Positions 9,268 to 17,227 of a DNA stretch of 64,000 nucleotides are shown here, piece after piece; the first letter of the stretch is position 1, and each line of letters opens with the position of its first letter. The position numbers and the translations under genes are program-made. The notes below the pieces were generated by a model, which saw only the letters and a list, made by a program, of their open reading frames with translations, did no database searches and was not told where the DNA came from. The DNA comes from M3007 sp046329435 (lineage in GTDB: Bacteria; Bacteroidota; Bacteroidia; Chitinophagales; Saprospiraceae), in assembly GCA_046329435.1 (NCBI GenBank), contig JAXLUR010000004.1, forward strand, positions 434,001 to 498,000, read 5' to 3'.

Positions 9268-10317
9268 ATGAAAGCACTCAAAATTCTCCTTTATATCGTT
9301 CTGGGGCTTGCCGCACTGGTGATCGCACTGGGGCTGTTTGCCAAAGGCAATTATCACATCGAACGCAGTATCGAGATCGACGCCCCCCGCGAAGTGGTGT
9401 TCGAACAGGTTCGATTTTTCAAAAATTTCCCCAAATGGTCGCCCTGGCAATCGCTCGACCCGAACATGAAAACCCTTGTGGAAGGTACCGACGGCGAAGC
9501 CGGGGCCGTGTACGTCTGGTCGGGCAACGACAAAGTCGGCGAAGGGAAACAAACCCTCAAATCCGTCACGCCCGGCCGCGTCGACATCGAAGTGAACTTT
9601 GTCAAACCCTGGGAAAGCACCTCTCCTTCCTTTATTAAAATGGATGCTCAGGGCGACAAAACCCACGTGAGCTGGGGCTTCGACATGCATGTCGGTTTCC
9701 CCTGGAACGGTTTTGCCATGTTTACCGACATGGATGCCGCGGTGGGCAAAGATTACGAGCGCGGCCTGGCCAACCTCAAACGCATTTGTGAAGAGATCGC
9801 CCACCCGAAATACCTGGGTTACGAAGTCGCTGAAACCGACATGCCGGTCAAATACTACGTCGGAGTACGCAAAAACCTGCCTTTCGATAGTCTGCAGGAA
9901 TTTTATGAAGCCATCTTTCCACAAGCCATGAGCGCAATACAGGAACAGGGCCTTGCGCCGGCCGGCGCGCCCTCCAGCCTTACCTGGGTTTGGGACGACT
10001 CTACCCATACCACCGACATGGCTGCTGCCGTACCCATCGCTGAGGCCAAAAAATTCGGCAACGGCCTGGGCGTGTTTACAGTTGGCGGCGGCCGCGCACT
10101 GGTGATCAATTACTACGGCGTGTACGACAGTATCGGCAACGCCCACCTGGCTATGGACGACTACATGATGAAAAAAAGTTTGCGCAGCATCCCGCCCGTT
10201 TTGGAAGAATACATCACCGACCCAATGGCCGAGCCGGACACGAGCAAATGGCTGACCAAGGTGATTTATTTTGTGGAGCCGCTGCCGCTAGATTCGCCGA
10301 CGCCGGTGAAGAAATAA
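9268..10317 (+). CDS. SRPBCC (polyketide cyclase-like) protein with GyrI-like effector-binding domain
   Basis: The 349-aa product begins with one membrane helix (residues ~4-25, ILLYIVLGLAALVIALGLF). Residues ~30-175 form a START/SRPBCC fold: the opening strand HIERSIEIDAPREVVFEQV and FPKWSPWQSLDPN are typical of polyketide-cyclase/dehydrase-like proteins. Residues ~190-340 look like a GyrI-like (AraC effector-binding) domain, e.g. AIPVAE-like AAAVPIAEAKKF and VINYYGVYDSIGNAHLAMDDYM. Both folds bind hydrophobic small molecules, so a membrane-tethered ligand-binding role is plausible, but the ligand is unknown. An AT-rich stretch (9124-9230) upstream likely holds its promoter. Confidence 0.75.
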   Translation: MKALKILLYIVLGLAALVIALGLFAKGNYHIERSIEIDAPREVVFEQVRFFKNFPKWSPWQSLDPNMKTLVEGTDGEAGAVYVWSGNDKVGEGKQTLKSVTPGRVDIEVNFVKPWESTSPSFIKMDAQGDKTHVSWGFDMHVGFPWNGFAMFTDMDAAVGKDYERGLANLKRICEEIAHPKYLGYEVAETDMPVKYYVGVRKNLPFDSLQEFYEAIFPQAMSAIQEQGLAPAGAPSSLTWVWDDSTHTTDMAAAVPIAEAKKFGNGLGVFTVGGGRALVINYYGVYDSIGNAHLAMDDYMMKKSLRSIPPVLEEYITDPMAEPDTSKWLTKVIYFVEPLPLDSPTPVKK

Positions 10318-10361
10318 AGGATTGAGACGGGGAGAAGAGAGCGGGGGACAGGTTTATTGGG

Positions 10362-10438
10362 GACAGGATTTACAAGATTTAGAGGACTATAAGCCAGCGA
10401 AGTAGCCGCGCTATCCTGTAAATCTTGTAAATCCTGTC
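10362..10438. repeat. Interspersed inverted repeat (20-bp arms)
   Basis: The 20-bp arm GACAGGATTTACAAGATTTA at 10362-10381 is perfectly reverse-complemented at 10419-10438, around a 37-nt spacer that itself contains a further partial copy (ATCCTGTAAATCTTG). It lies between two convergent genes and could fold in RNA from either strand. It resembles a dispersed intergenic repeat rather than a T-run terminator. Confidence 0.8.
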
Positions 10439-10494
10439 TGACTTTTAACCCTGTAATTCAGCGTTTTGCAAGTTCCTCCCCCCTTACGTGCTCT

Positions 10495-11457
10495 TCAATC
10501 GCCAGTCGCTTCCTCAATCAAAGCCCCGAAAAACTCGCCCAGCGCCCAGCCGGCGGCACTGGCCTGTTGCGGTACGATGCTGGCGGGCGAAATACCCGGT
10601 ATGGTATTGGCTTCCAGCAGGTGAAATGTATCGCCCACAAGAATATAATCGAACCGCACCACGCCGCGGCAACCGAGCAAACCGTAGATCTGCCGGGTGC
10701 GCTCCTGGCATTGGCGGGTCTGTTCGGGTTTCAGGTCAGCAGGAGTGATTTCCTGGGATTTACCTTCGTATTTGGCCGCGAAATCGAAAAATTCCGTTTC
10801 AGGAATGATTTCGGTAACCGGCAGGACGACGATTTCGCCATTGTGACGGAAGGCGCCGTTGGCAAACTCCCGGCCGGGCATGAAACTTTCCACCACTACT
10901 TCATCGCTGAATTTCCAGGCTTCATCAAGGGCAGCCTGAAGTTCGCCCTCGGCTTTCACCTTGCTTACCCCGAAACTCGACCCGTGGGTATTTGGCTTGA
11001 CAAACAGCGGCAAACCCAGGGTGAGCAGGTCGCTGTGATCGACCGGATGGCCGCGATGCAGCAATTTCGACTTGGCCAGCGGAATGCCATGCGGCGCCAG
11101 TTGCGTCTTGGTATTGTGCTTGTTCATGGTCAGCGCGCTCACATAGCCGTCGCAACAGGTATAGGGAATGCCCAACATTTCGAGATAGCCCTGCATTTTT
11201 CCGTCTTCGAGCGGACTGCCGTGCAATGCCGCAAAAGCGCAATCGAAGTGAATCTTTTCCCCGTCGAGCACGAGAGAAAAATCATTTTTATCAACCCGGG
11301 CACCCGAATCCAAATCTCGCCAGTCTGCTTTTTGAATGTCGATCAGAAAGGTACGGTAGCGGTCGGCTGGCAAATGGTCCGCGACCACGCGGCCGCTTTG
11401 GAGGGAAATAACGCGCTCCTCAGAGTCGCCGCCGGTGAGAATGGCAATATTTTTCAT
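10495..11457 (-). CDS. ddl: D-alanine--D-alanine ligase
   Basis: The 320-aa ATP-grasp enzyme joins two D-alanines for peptidoglycan precursors in the cytoplasm. The ATG at 11457 (MKNIAILTGGDSEERVISLQ) gives the family's N-terminal GGxSxE motif; a short upstream extension in frame is not conserved. Also seen are FAALHGSPLEDGKMQGYLEM (E-D-G loop), MNKHNTKTQL, PLFVKPNTHGSSFGVSKV, VVESFMPGREF and the C-terminal metal and substrate site FHLLEANTIPGIS. It is a single gene facing away from the SRPBCC gene. Confidence 0.93.
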   Translation of the reverse strand: MKNIAILTGGDSEERVISLQSGRVVADHLPADRYRTFLIDIQKADWRDLDSGARVDKNDFSLVLDGEKIHFDCAFAALHGSPLEDGKMQGYLEMLGIPYTCCDGYVSALTMNKHNTKTQLAPHGIPLAKSKLLHRGHPVDHSDLLTLGLPLFVKPNTHGSSFGVSKVKAEGELQAALDEAWKFSDEVVVESFMPGREFANGAFRHNGEIVVLPVTEIIPETEFFDFAAKYEGKSQEITPADLKPEQTRQCQERTRQIYGLLGCRGVVRFDYILVGDTFHLLEANTIPGISPASIVPQQASAAGWALGEFFGALIEEATGD

Positions 11458-11478
11458 GATGAAGGGTGATAAGGTGGG

Positions 11479-11486
11479 CAAAGGTA
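11479..11486 (-). promoter_or_regulatory. Putative -7 box TACCTTTG upstream of ddl
   Basis: On the minus strand the octamer is TACCTTTG, matching TAnnTTTG, 22 bp before the ddl ATG. The adjacent segment 11493-11514 contains a short inverted repeat (GTGCGTG / CGCACGC). Confidence 0.4.
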
Positions 11487-11548
11487 GGTTGCAGTGCGTG
11501 CATAAAACGCACGCTTGCCCTTCCTACTGTGTGGCAGGGGGCTTTTTT

Positions 11549-12478
11549 TCACAACCCCGCAAAGTACCGCACCAACTCGTGTCCCGCAGGCGCCGGCTCT
11601 TCCTGCCGGCTTGCGCCCCGGGGTATTGTGCCGTCTTGCACAAAGCGCAAAATAGCCTCCGTCACTTCGGGATGGCCGAGGTGATGTGTGGCGCCCCTGG
11701 CCGGCAACAAGGCGCTGCCGGGCCAAAAACGGTGAAAACGCTGCGCGTGGTCGAAAGGCGTGACCGGATCGGCCGGGTCATGCACCAGCAGGGCATCCAC
11801 CCCGTCCAGATCGCCGCTCATACGCGCCAGATCGAACTGGTCGAGCCGGTCGCCCAGCATTTTTTCGGCCAGCCGCACCACCGGCCAGTACAGCGTTGGC
11901 CAAATACCGAGCGCTTTTTTGTAATCGAGGAATACCTGGGGCACGTACGTGAAAGACGCCATCACCACCATGCGTTTGGGATGCAGGCGGGCGGGCAGCT
12001 GATGTACGGCATACACACTGCTGCTGCCACCGAAAGAGTGCCCGATGATGGCTTCAGCAGGGCCATAAGTGTGCAGCAAATCCATGATAATAGCCGCGTT
12101 CAGCGGCATGTGCATCTGCCCCCGGGGCGCCTGGCCATGGCCGGTAGGATCGTAAGCGATCACCCGCCAGCCCGACTCGACCAGTTCGGGCACGAAATGG
12201 CGCCAGCGACCAGCGTTGTAGCCCCAGCCGTAACTAAGCAATGCCAGAGGAGCGTCGGCGAGCCCCCAGTGATATTCCACGATTTCCCGGCCTGCGGCCG
12301 CGCGGCGTACCTGACGGGCGCCTGCCAGAAACGCCAGTTCTTTCTGACGAAGCCTGGGGGTAGGAGGTGTTCCGAAGATGCGCAGCGCTATACGCGCCGT
12401 CCTGTCGGAGGCGATCAGGGAAAGCAGGTTCAGGCCGAACCCTAAGGATTTGAAGAGAAGCGGTTGCAAACGAATCAT
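11549..12478 (-). CDS. Alpha/beta hydrolase
   Basis: The 309-aa product has the alpha/beta-hydrolase core: LLSYGWGYNAGRW (oxyanion region), WRVIAYDPTGHGQ, the nucleophile elbow GHSFGGSSSVYAV, the acid in LLVHDPADPVTPF and His in ARGATHHLGHPEV, giving a complete Ser-Asp-His triad in the right order. The N-terminal ~50 residues are more variable. The substrate is unknown. The gene overlaps the upstream tetR-family gene by 4 bp, so it is probably the enzyme controlled by that repressor. Confidence 0.88.
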   Translation of the reverse strand: MIRLQPLLFKSLGFGLNLLSLIASDRTARIALRIFGTPPTPRLRQKELAFLAGARQVRRAAAGREIVEYHWGLADAPLALLSYGWGYNAGRWRHFVPELVESGWRVIAYDPTGHGQAPRGQMHMPLNAAIIMDLLHTYGPAEAIIGHSFGGSSSVYAVHQLPARLHPKRMVVMASFTYVPQVFLDYKKALGIWPTLYWPVVRLAEKMLGDRLDQFDLARMSGDLDGVDALLVHDPADPVTPFDHAQRFHRFWPGSALLPARGATHHLGHPEVTEAILRFVQDGTIPRGASRQEEPAPAGHELVRYFAGL

Positions 12479-13038
12479 GACGCAGGGAGAGGGAAAAGGG
12501 CCACGGCACGGGCCACCAGATTTTCAAGATGCTGCTCGTCGCCACTCAATTTGTAAAAGGCAACGGCGCCTTCGTATTCCAGCAAGAGCCGGTAGGCCGT
12601 TTCACGGGCTTTGTCGGGCGGCATGGCAGTGCCAAGAATTCCCGCCACCGCCACTTGCCATTCGTCAAAAATGGTTTGGATGTAGTGGTTAAAAATGCCT
12701 TCGCGGCCGGTTTCAAGCGCCGCATTGGCAAAAAAACAACCGCGTCGTTCGTATTTGGCCAGCCGGTTCTGGCGGCGCAGCAGTTTTTCAAGGCGTTGTT
12801 CGGGGGGCAAATCTTCCGAAGCCACGGAAAGCACATAGTCGCGCAGGTATTGCTGCGCATACTCCATCACGGCGTGCATCAGGCCTTCTTTCGACAGGTG
12901 GTGGTGCATCAGCCCGGATTTGCCCAGCCCCGTCGCTTCCGCAAGCATGCTGATGGACGTACCGTAGTAGCCGTGCCGGTTAAAAACCTCCCAGCAACGG
13001 CGCAGCAAATCTGTTTTGTCAATTTTTTGTGCAGGCAT
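12475..13038 (-). CDS. TetR/AcrR-family transcriptional regulator
   Basis: The 187-aa product has an N-terminal TetR helix-turn-helix (residues ~8-55: LLRRCWEVFNRHGYYGTSIS, MLAEATGLGKSGLMHHH) and a helical ligand-binding C-terminus (RRGCFFANAALETGREG, typical of the TetR_C_6/YsiA-like group). Its stop overlaps the start of the alpha/beta hydrolase (ATGA), so the two are co-transcribed. A perfect palindrome sits just upstream of its ATG together with a -7 box, pointing to autoregulation. The effector is unknown; it may be the hydrolase's substrate. Confidence 0.9.
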   Translation of the reverse strand: MPAQKIDKTDLLRRCWEVFNRHGYYGTSISMLAEATGLGKSGLMHHHLSKEGLMHAVMEYAQQYLRDYVLSVASEDLPPEQRLEKLLRRQNRLAKYERRGCFFANAALETGREGIFNHYIQTIFDEWQVAVAGILGTAMPPDKARETAYRLLLEYEGAVAFYKLSGDEQHLENLVARAVALFPLPAS

Positions 13039-13042
13039 TATA

Positions 13043-13066
13043 CCGAACGTTCGTTCGGCAAAAATA
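13043..13066 (-). promoter_or_regulatory. TetR operator palindrome and adjoining -7 box
   Basis: CCGAACGTTCGTTCGG at 13043-13058 is a 7-bp perfect inverted repeat around TT, typical of TetR operators. CAAAAATA at 13059-13066 reads TATTTTTG on the minus strand, a -7 box match. The operator would therefore cover the transcription start of the tetR-hydrolase operon. Confidence 0.75.
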
Positions 13067-13117
13067 AGGCCTTTTTACAAACTTCACCGGATAAGGGGTA
13101 AAAAATAGCGCTGCGCC

Positions 13118-13573
13118 TCAAAAATCTGCTTCATCCAGCAGTCGACGGTGGTAATTGATCTGTCCCAGGTGATAGTTGAGGTGCGTCTGGAGATGCAGCA
13201 GCATGTAGCCGGTCGTGACCACCTGGCCATGTTTTTCCAGCGGGAACCGTTCGTAGAGGTCGGCGTCCTTCCATTTTTCGAGGCTAGTCTGCACGACCGC
13301 GATGGTTTTGTCCACCGCATCGAGCAACTCCTGCCGGGGCACATTTTTCAGGGAAAATTCGAGGTCGCGCTCGCGCACGTAGCCGGTCTGTCCCAGCGTA
13401 GCGCCGATAAAGTGGTTGAGGTTGCCCACGAGATGCAGGCAAAGGTTGCCGGCCGAGTTGGCAATTTCGCCGCCAGTCACCCACAAGGCGTTTTCGTCGC
13501 GGTATTGCTGGATTTCGGCTTTAAGTTTTTCGAGGTCGCGAACAAATAATTCAGTCAGGGTAGAAAGCAACAT
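13118..13573 (-). CDS. DinB-like (DUF1572-type) four-helix protein
   Basis: The 151-aa product is all-helical with the DinB metal-binding His pattern: NLCLHLVGNLNHFIGATLGQ in the second helix and MLLHLQTHLNYHLGQINYHR near the C-terminus. Proteins of this family bind a divalent metal, and some are thiol-dependent transferases; here the reaction is unknown. It stands alone between the tetR operon and a lipoprotein gene. The 260 bp upstream holds only short hairpins (for example CCGACC/GGTCGG at 13602-13617). Confidence 0.78.
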   Translation of the reverse strand: MLLSTLTELFVRDLEKLKAEIQQYRDENALWVTGGEIANSAGNLCLHLVGNLNHFIGATLGQTGYVRERDLEFSLKNVPRQELLDAVDKTIAVVQTSLEKWKDADLYERFPLEKHGQVVTTGYMLLHLQTHLNYHLGQINYHRRLLDEADF

Positions 13574-13834
13574 GATATGCCCGGCGATTGTGATCGTAAC
13601 ACCGACCCGAAGGTCGGCAAATGGTCAGGCCGGCCCTCCGGGTCGGCGAAGGCTCCAAAAGTAATACCCTGCATTCAGGCGCCAAAATGATCGGCGCCGT
13701 TTTATCAAGGGTCGAGACTTGGGAAGACTTCGCCGGACAGGAAGGCCGGCGTGGCAGGTATGAAATCGGGGTTGCAAGCCCCCCCCGGCGTCGCCAACCG
13801 GGAGAGGTCGGCGCAGCCGGGGGGAAACGCGATG

Positions 13835-14272
13835 TTAATCGCGTTCTGCGTTCAGCACGTAGCGTTCGCCGTCGAGGATGCCGGACAATTCCAGTTCGTC
13901 GCCGTCGAGATCGAAGTCAAATTTGAGCGTTTCGCCGTTGTCGTTTTCGAGTTTCACTTCACGGTCGGCTTCGTCCACCTCGTAGTCGCCGGTAGCCACT
14001 TCGCTGCTGCCGTCGGTGTACACGATGGTCCATTCAAAGTCGCCGTTGGATCCGGTGTAGGCTTCAAATTCCATCTTGGACGACAGTACGACGGTGCCTT
14101 TGATTTCCACGCCGTCGATGGTGAAGGATTTGATTTCCCATTCGCCGACGATCTGTTGCGTGGGGGTTGGTTTGGAGTCGTCGTTATCTTTTTTGCAGCT
14201 GCTGAGGCCGAAGAGGGCGGCAAAAAGAAGGGCTGTGGCGGCCAGGCTGATTTTCGACAGATTGTGTTTCAT
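13835..14272 (-). CDS. Lipocalin-like lipoprotein
   Basis: The 145-aa product has a lipoprotein signal (MKHNLSKISLAATALLFAAL then FGLSSCKKD, lipobox LSSC) and a short linker, followed by a beta-rich domain starting IVGEWEIKSFTIDGVEIKG. This resembles the lipocalin-like/DUF4923-type domains common in Bacteroidota lipoproteins (GxW motif at the first strand; alternating acidic strands such as GDYEVDEADREVKLEND). It is likely anchored in the outer membrane or periplasm. The ligand is unknown, and the domain name is inferred from pattern only. Confidence 0.7.
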   Translation of the reverse strand: MKHNLSKISLAATALLFAALFGLSSCKKDNDDSKPTPTQQIVGEWEIKSFTIDGVEIKGTVVLSSKMEFEAYTGSNGDFEWTIVYTDGSSEVATGDYEVDEADREVKLENDNGETLKFDFDLDGDELELSGILDGERYVLNAERD

Positions 14273-14491
14273 GTTGGGAATAATTTACAATGTTTAATAA
14301 ATTGGTTTTTAAATCTTAATGCGCACAAAAGTCCGTTCAACGGGTTCTGCTATCTCAGACAAGGGGCATTGAAAAAACGTTACAGCACGTCTCCTGTCTG
14401 GCTGTTAAAAATTTTTTAAACCGCCCGAAATCGCAACCATCGGCAGCCCAGGACCTGTCTGTACGGCCAGAAAACAAACCATGCATTTTTT

Positions 14492-15355
14492 ATGAAACCG
14501 ATCTTCTCTCTGATTGCCTCCCTGGTCCTTTCATGGCCCCTGTACGCACAATGCCCTTTTACGCCGACCGTGAGCGGCAACACCTTGTTGTGCCCGCTCA
14601 GCACGGAAGTGCTGACGACCGAATCTTACGACAGTTATCAATGGTACAGCAGGCCTTTTTCGGGCGGCAGCAGCCAGCCCATACCCGGCGCCACCGGCCA
14701 GACGCTGACGGTGAATTCCGATGAGGTGCCGTTTTACGTATCCGTTGCCGCCACCCTCGGCGGATGCACCGAGCAAAGCAGCGAAGTGCTGGTCGATGGG
14801 CTGGCTTTTCTGCCCGTTACCGTCTTGTCGGATGGCTATTTCAATATCGGCCCCAACGGTGAGATGATCATTTGCCAAAACCAGCCGGCTTACCTGATTG
14901 CCCTGCTCCCCTACACCACCAATTTCACCTGGTACAATGGCATGGACCCCATACCCGGCGCTACCGACGACACGCTGAAACTCGACGCCCCGGGCGAATA
15001 CTGGCTCACAGCCTCGCCGGCCGAATGCCCCCACTTCGTGGAAGCGCTGGGCGTCCAGATTACCGTGGTGTGGAGCGATGTGCCGGGTTGCGCCCCGCTG
15101 GCGGCGCCCGAGCCCAGGCCGCAGCTGCCCGTACGGATCTCGCCCAATCCGGCGCGGACACACGTTGACATTCAATTGTACGACCGCACGCCTACCCTGC
15201 TGACCTTGCTCGACGCAAGCGGCAGGCCGCTTCGCCGCGAGACGATCAGCTATCAGGGGCGCTTGTATGTCAGCGACCTTCCGCCCGGCACATACTTTTT
15301 ACACCTCAGTGCCGGGAAGAGCGAAACGACCCGCAAACTGGTCCTGAAAGGATAA
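14492..15355 (+). CDS. Secreted protein with T9SS type A sorting domain
   Basis: The 287-aa product has a signal peptide (MKPIFSLIASLVLSWPLYAQ), two Ig-like modules (residues ~27-100 and ~125-195; each with a WY/YQWY strand and PIPGAT), and a C-terminal sorting domain from ~212: VRISPNPARTHVDIQLYD, then LLDASGRPLRR and PPGTYFLHLSAGKSETTRKL. That is the type A T9SS signal, so the protein should be secreted across the outer membrane and attached to the surface or released. The partner is unknown. Confidence 0.88.
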   Translation: MKPIFSLIASLVLSWPLYAQCPFTPTVSGNTLLCPLSTEVLTTESYDSYQWYSRPFSGGSSQPIPGATGQTLTVNSDEVPFYVSVAATLGGCTEQSSEVLVDGLAFLPVTVLSDGYFNIGPNGEMIICQNQPAYLIALLPYTTNFTWYNGMDPIPGATDDTLKLDAPGEYWLTASPAECPHFVEALGVQITVVWSDVPGCAPLAAPEPRPQLPVRISPNPARTHVDIQLYDRTPTLLTLLDASGRPLRRETISYQGRLYVSDLPPGTYFLHLSAGKSETTRKLVLKG

Positions 15356-15365
15356 GCGGCAGCCG

Positions 15366-16148
15366 TTACTTCCCCATCCAATCCTTGAAATCGCTCACTT
15401 TTTCCCGGCTGACCAACACTTCCTGCGGCTCTTCGGGGCTGAGGTTAAGTTTGAGCCGGTTGCCGAAATACGCATGAATTTGATGAACTGCCTGCACGCT
15501 GACGATAAACTGGCGACTGGTGCGAAACCAGTCGCGCGGGTCGAGCATGGCCTCGATCTCCTCGAGGGTGTACTCGACGAGGTACTTTTGCCCCGCATGG
15601 GTTTTGAAGAAATTGATACGGCCCTCCGACCAGAAGTAAGCGATGTCGGCGACATCGACAGCGACGTATTTCTGGGCATGTTTGACTAAAAACCGCGAGC
15701 GGTAGGCTTTGGGCGGTTCGAGGCGCTGGCTGAGGGCGCTGAGCAGCTCCGTCAGCCCCGACGAAGCCGAATAGCCGTCGGCAGCATATTGCGTTTTGAT
15801 GGTTCGGTATTTGTCGATTGCCTGCGCAAGTTCTTCACGCTGAATGGGTTTCAGCAGATAATCGACACTGTTGACCTTAAATGCCCGCAGGGCAAATTCA
15901 TCATAGGAAGTGGTGAAAATGACCGGGCTTTTAACGGTGGTGCGGTGGAATATCTCGAAGCTTTGCCCGTCGGAAAGTTCGATGTCGAGGAAAATCAGGT
16001 CGGGCGCGGGGTTGCTTTCAAGCCATTCCACCGCCGCACGGATGCTGCCGGCCGTACCGGCCACACGGAGGTCGATGGCAACTTCTTCGAGGAGGCGGAC
16101 GAGTTTTTTGACCGCCAGGGGTTCGTCTTCAACAATAAAAGCATTCAT
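15366..16148 (-). CDS. LytTR-family response regulator
   Basis: The 260-aa product has an N-terminal receiver (IVEDEP, phospho-Asp55 in DLIFLDIELSDG, TTSYDEFALRAFK, Lys in DYLLKPIQREE) and a C-terminal LytTR domain (residues ~155-260: VKHAQKYVAVDVADIAYFWS, WFRTSRQFIVSVQAVHQIHA). It overlaps the downstream end of the upstream kinase gene by 4 bp (ATGA). It is the output of the tandem kinase operon 18.3-15.4 kb. Confidence 0.9.
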   Translation of the reverse strand: MNAFIVEDEPLAVKKLVRLLEEVAIDLRVAGTAGSIRAAVEWLESNPAPDLIFLDIELSDGQSFEIFHRTTVKSPVIFTTSYDEFALRAFKVNSVDYLLKPIQREELAQAIDKYRTIKTQYAADGYSASSGLTELLSALSQRLEPPKAYRSRFLVKHAQKYVAVDVADIAYFWSEGRINFFKTHAGQKYLVEYTLEEIEAMLDPRDWFRTSRQFIVSVQAVHQIHAYFGNRLKLNLSPEEPQEVLVSREKVSDFKDWMGK

Positions 16149-17227
16149 GACAGGATGGTTGCAGATGATTCGAGAAGGGGTAGTTCGACGGTGAAAAAAC
16201 GGCCGTCGTTGCGCACTTCAAAACCGGTTTCACCGAGCAGTTCGTAGCGCAGCCGGAGGTTTTCAAGCCCGACGCGGCTGGAATGGACGGCTGTTGATTT
16301 GGGCTGAATATTGTTGCGCACCAGCAAACGCGCCTGGCCTTCGCCCGCACGAACGAGCATTTCGATGCGCAAGGGCTTGTCGGGCGCGATTTCGTTGTGT
16401 TTTACCGCGTTTTCCAGCAAAATCTGCAGGGCAAGCGCCGGCACGAAATGATCGGCCCATTCCGCCGGCACCTGAATATCGAGCGCGATGCCCGATTCGT
16501 AGCGGGTCGAGAGCAAGTGAAAAAAGGAACGGATAAAACCGAGTTCCTCCCCTACCCGCACCACCTCGCGGTCGTTGGAGCGCAGGAGGTAACGATACAC
16601 CCTCGACAACTGATCGACAAAATCCTCGGCCCGGCGCGGGTTTTCGGCAATAAGTGAGGACAAAACATTGAGGCTGTTGAACAAAAAATGCGGGTTCAAC
16701 TGATCCTGCAACGACTGAAACTGTGTCTCCAGGTGCAATTTTTCCAGCTGTTCGGCTTCTGACAGCGCTGCCCGCCATTTTCTCCAGTAAATCAGGGCCT
16801 CATGCGCAGCCGCGCCCGCCAGCATCATTATGGTGGACAAAAGGAACAAGCCGAACCACTGCCCGCTCCCGACCACCAGGCGGCCGCCCGACATGAAGTG
16901 AAACACCGCTACCGCCAGTGCCGTACCTGCCATATTGACGAGCCAGTAGCCCGGGAGGCTGAACAGCAGGCGCCAGTGCCATTCGTCGAGCCGCTGAAAC
17001 CTCCGCAGGTTCCAGTCGCGCACCTGATGGTTGGCCACCACCACGAGCATGGCAACCGGTATGCACACCAGCGTACTGCGCAACAGTACGTCCCAGTCGT
17101 CGAAATAGGCCTTGCCGAACAGGATGTAGCCGAAAGCAACAATGGCAAACGGCACCGTGACCCATTCGGCATAGTAAGGCGCAAAAACGCGCTGGTACCC
17201 TTGTCGAAGTATCTGTTGAATCGTCAT
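16145..17227 (-). CDS. Membrane LytS-type histidine kinase
   Basis: The 360-aa product starts at the ATG at 17227 (MTIQQILRQGYQRVFAPYYA); the frame is open further upstream but overlaps the previous gene. Four or five membrane segments fill residues ~20-145. The His_kinase domain has the acceptor His in QDQLNPHFLFNSLNVLSSLI (around residue 175), an intact N box LQILLENAVKHNEI and the G-box-like VGLENLRLRYELLGE. It is co-transcribed with, and overlaps, a second kinase-like gene upstream and the LytTR regulator downstream. Confidence 0.9.
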   Translation of the reverse strand: MTIQQILRQGYQRVFAPYYAEWVTVPFAIVAFGYILFGKAYFDDWDVLLRSTLVCIPVAMLVVVANHQVRDWNLRRFQRLDEWHWRLLFSLPGYWLVNMAGTALAVAVFHFMSGGRLVVGSGQWFGLFLLSTIMMLAGAAAHEALIYWRKWRAALSEAEQLEKLHLETQFQSLQDQLNPHFLFNSLNVLSSLIAENPRRAEDFVDQLSRVYRYLLRSNDREVVRVGEELGFIRSFFHLLSTRYESGIALDIQVPAEWADHFVPALALQILLENAVKHNEIAPDKPLRIEMLVRAGEGQARLLVRNNIQPKSTAVHSSRVGLENLRLRYELLGETGFEVRNDGRFFTVELPLLESSATILS

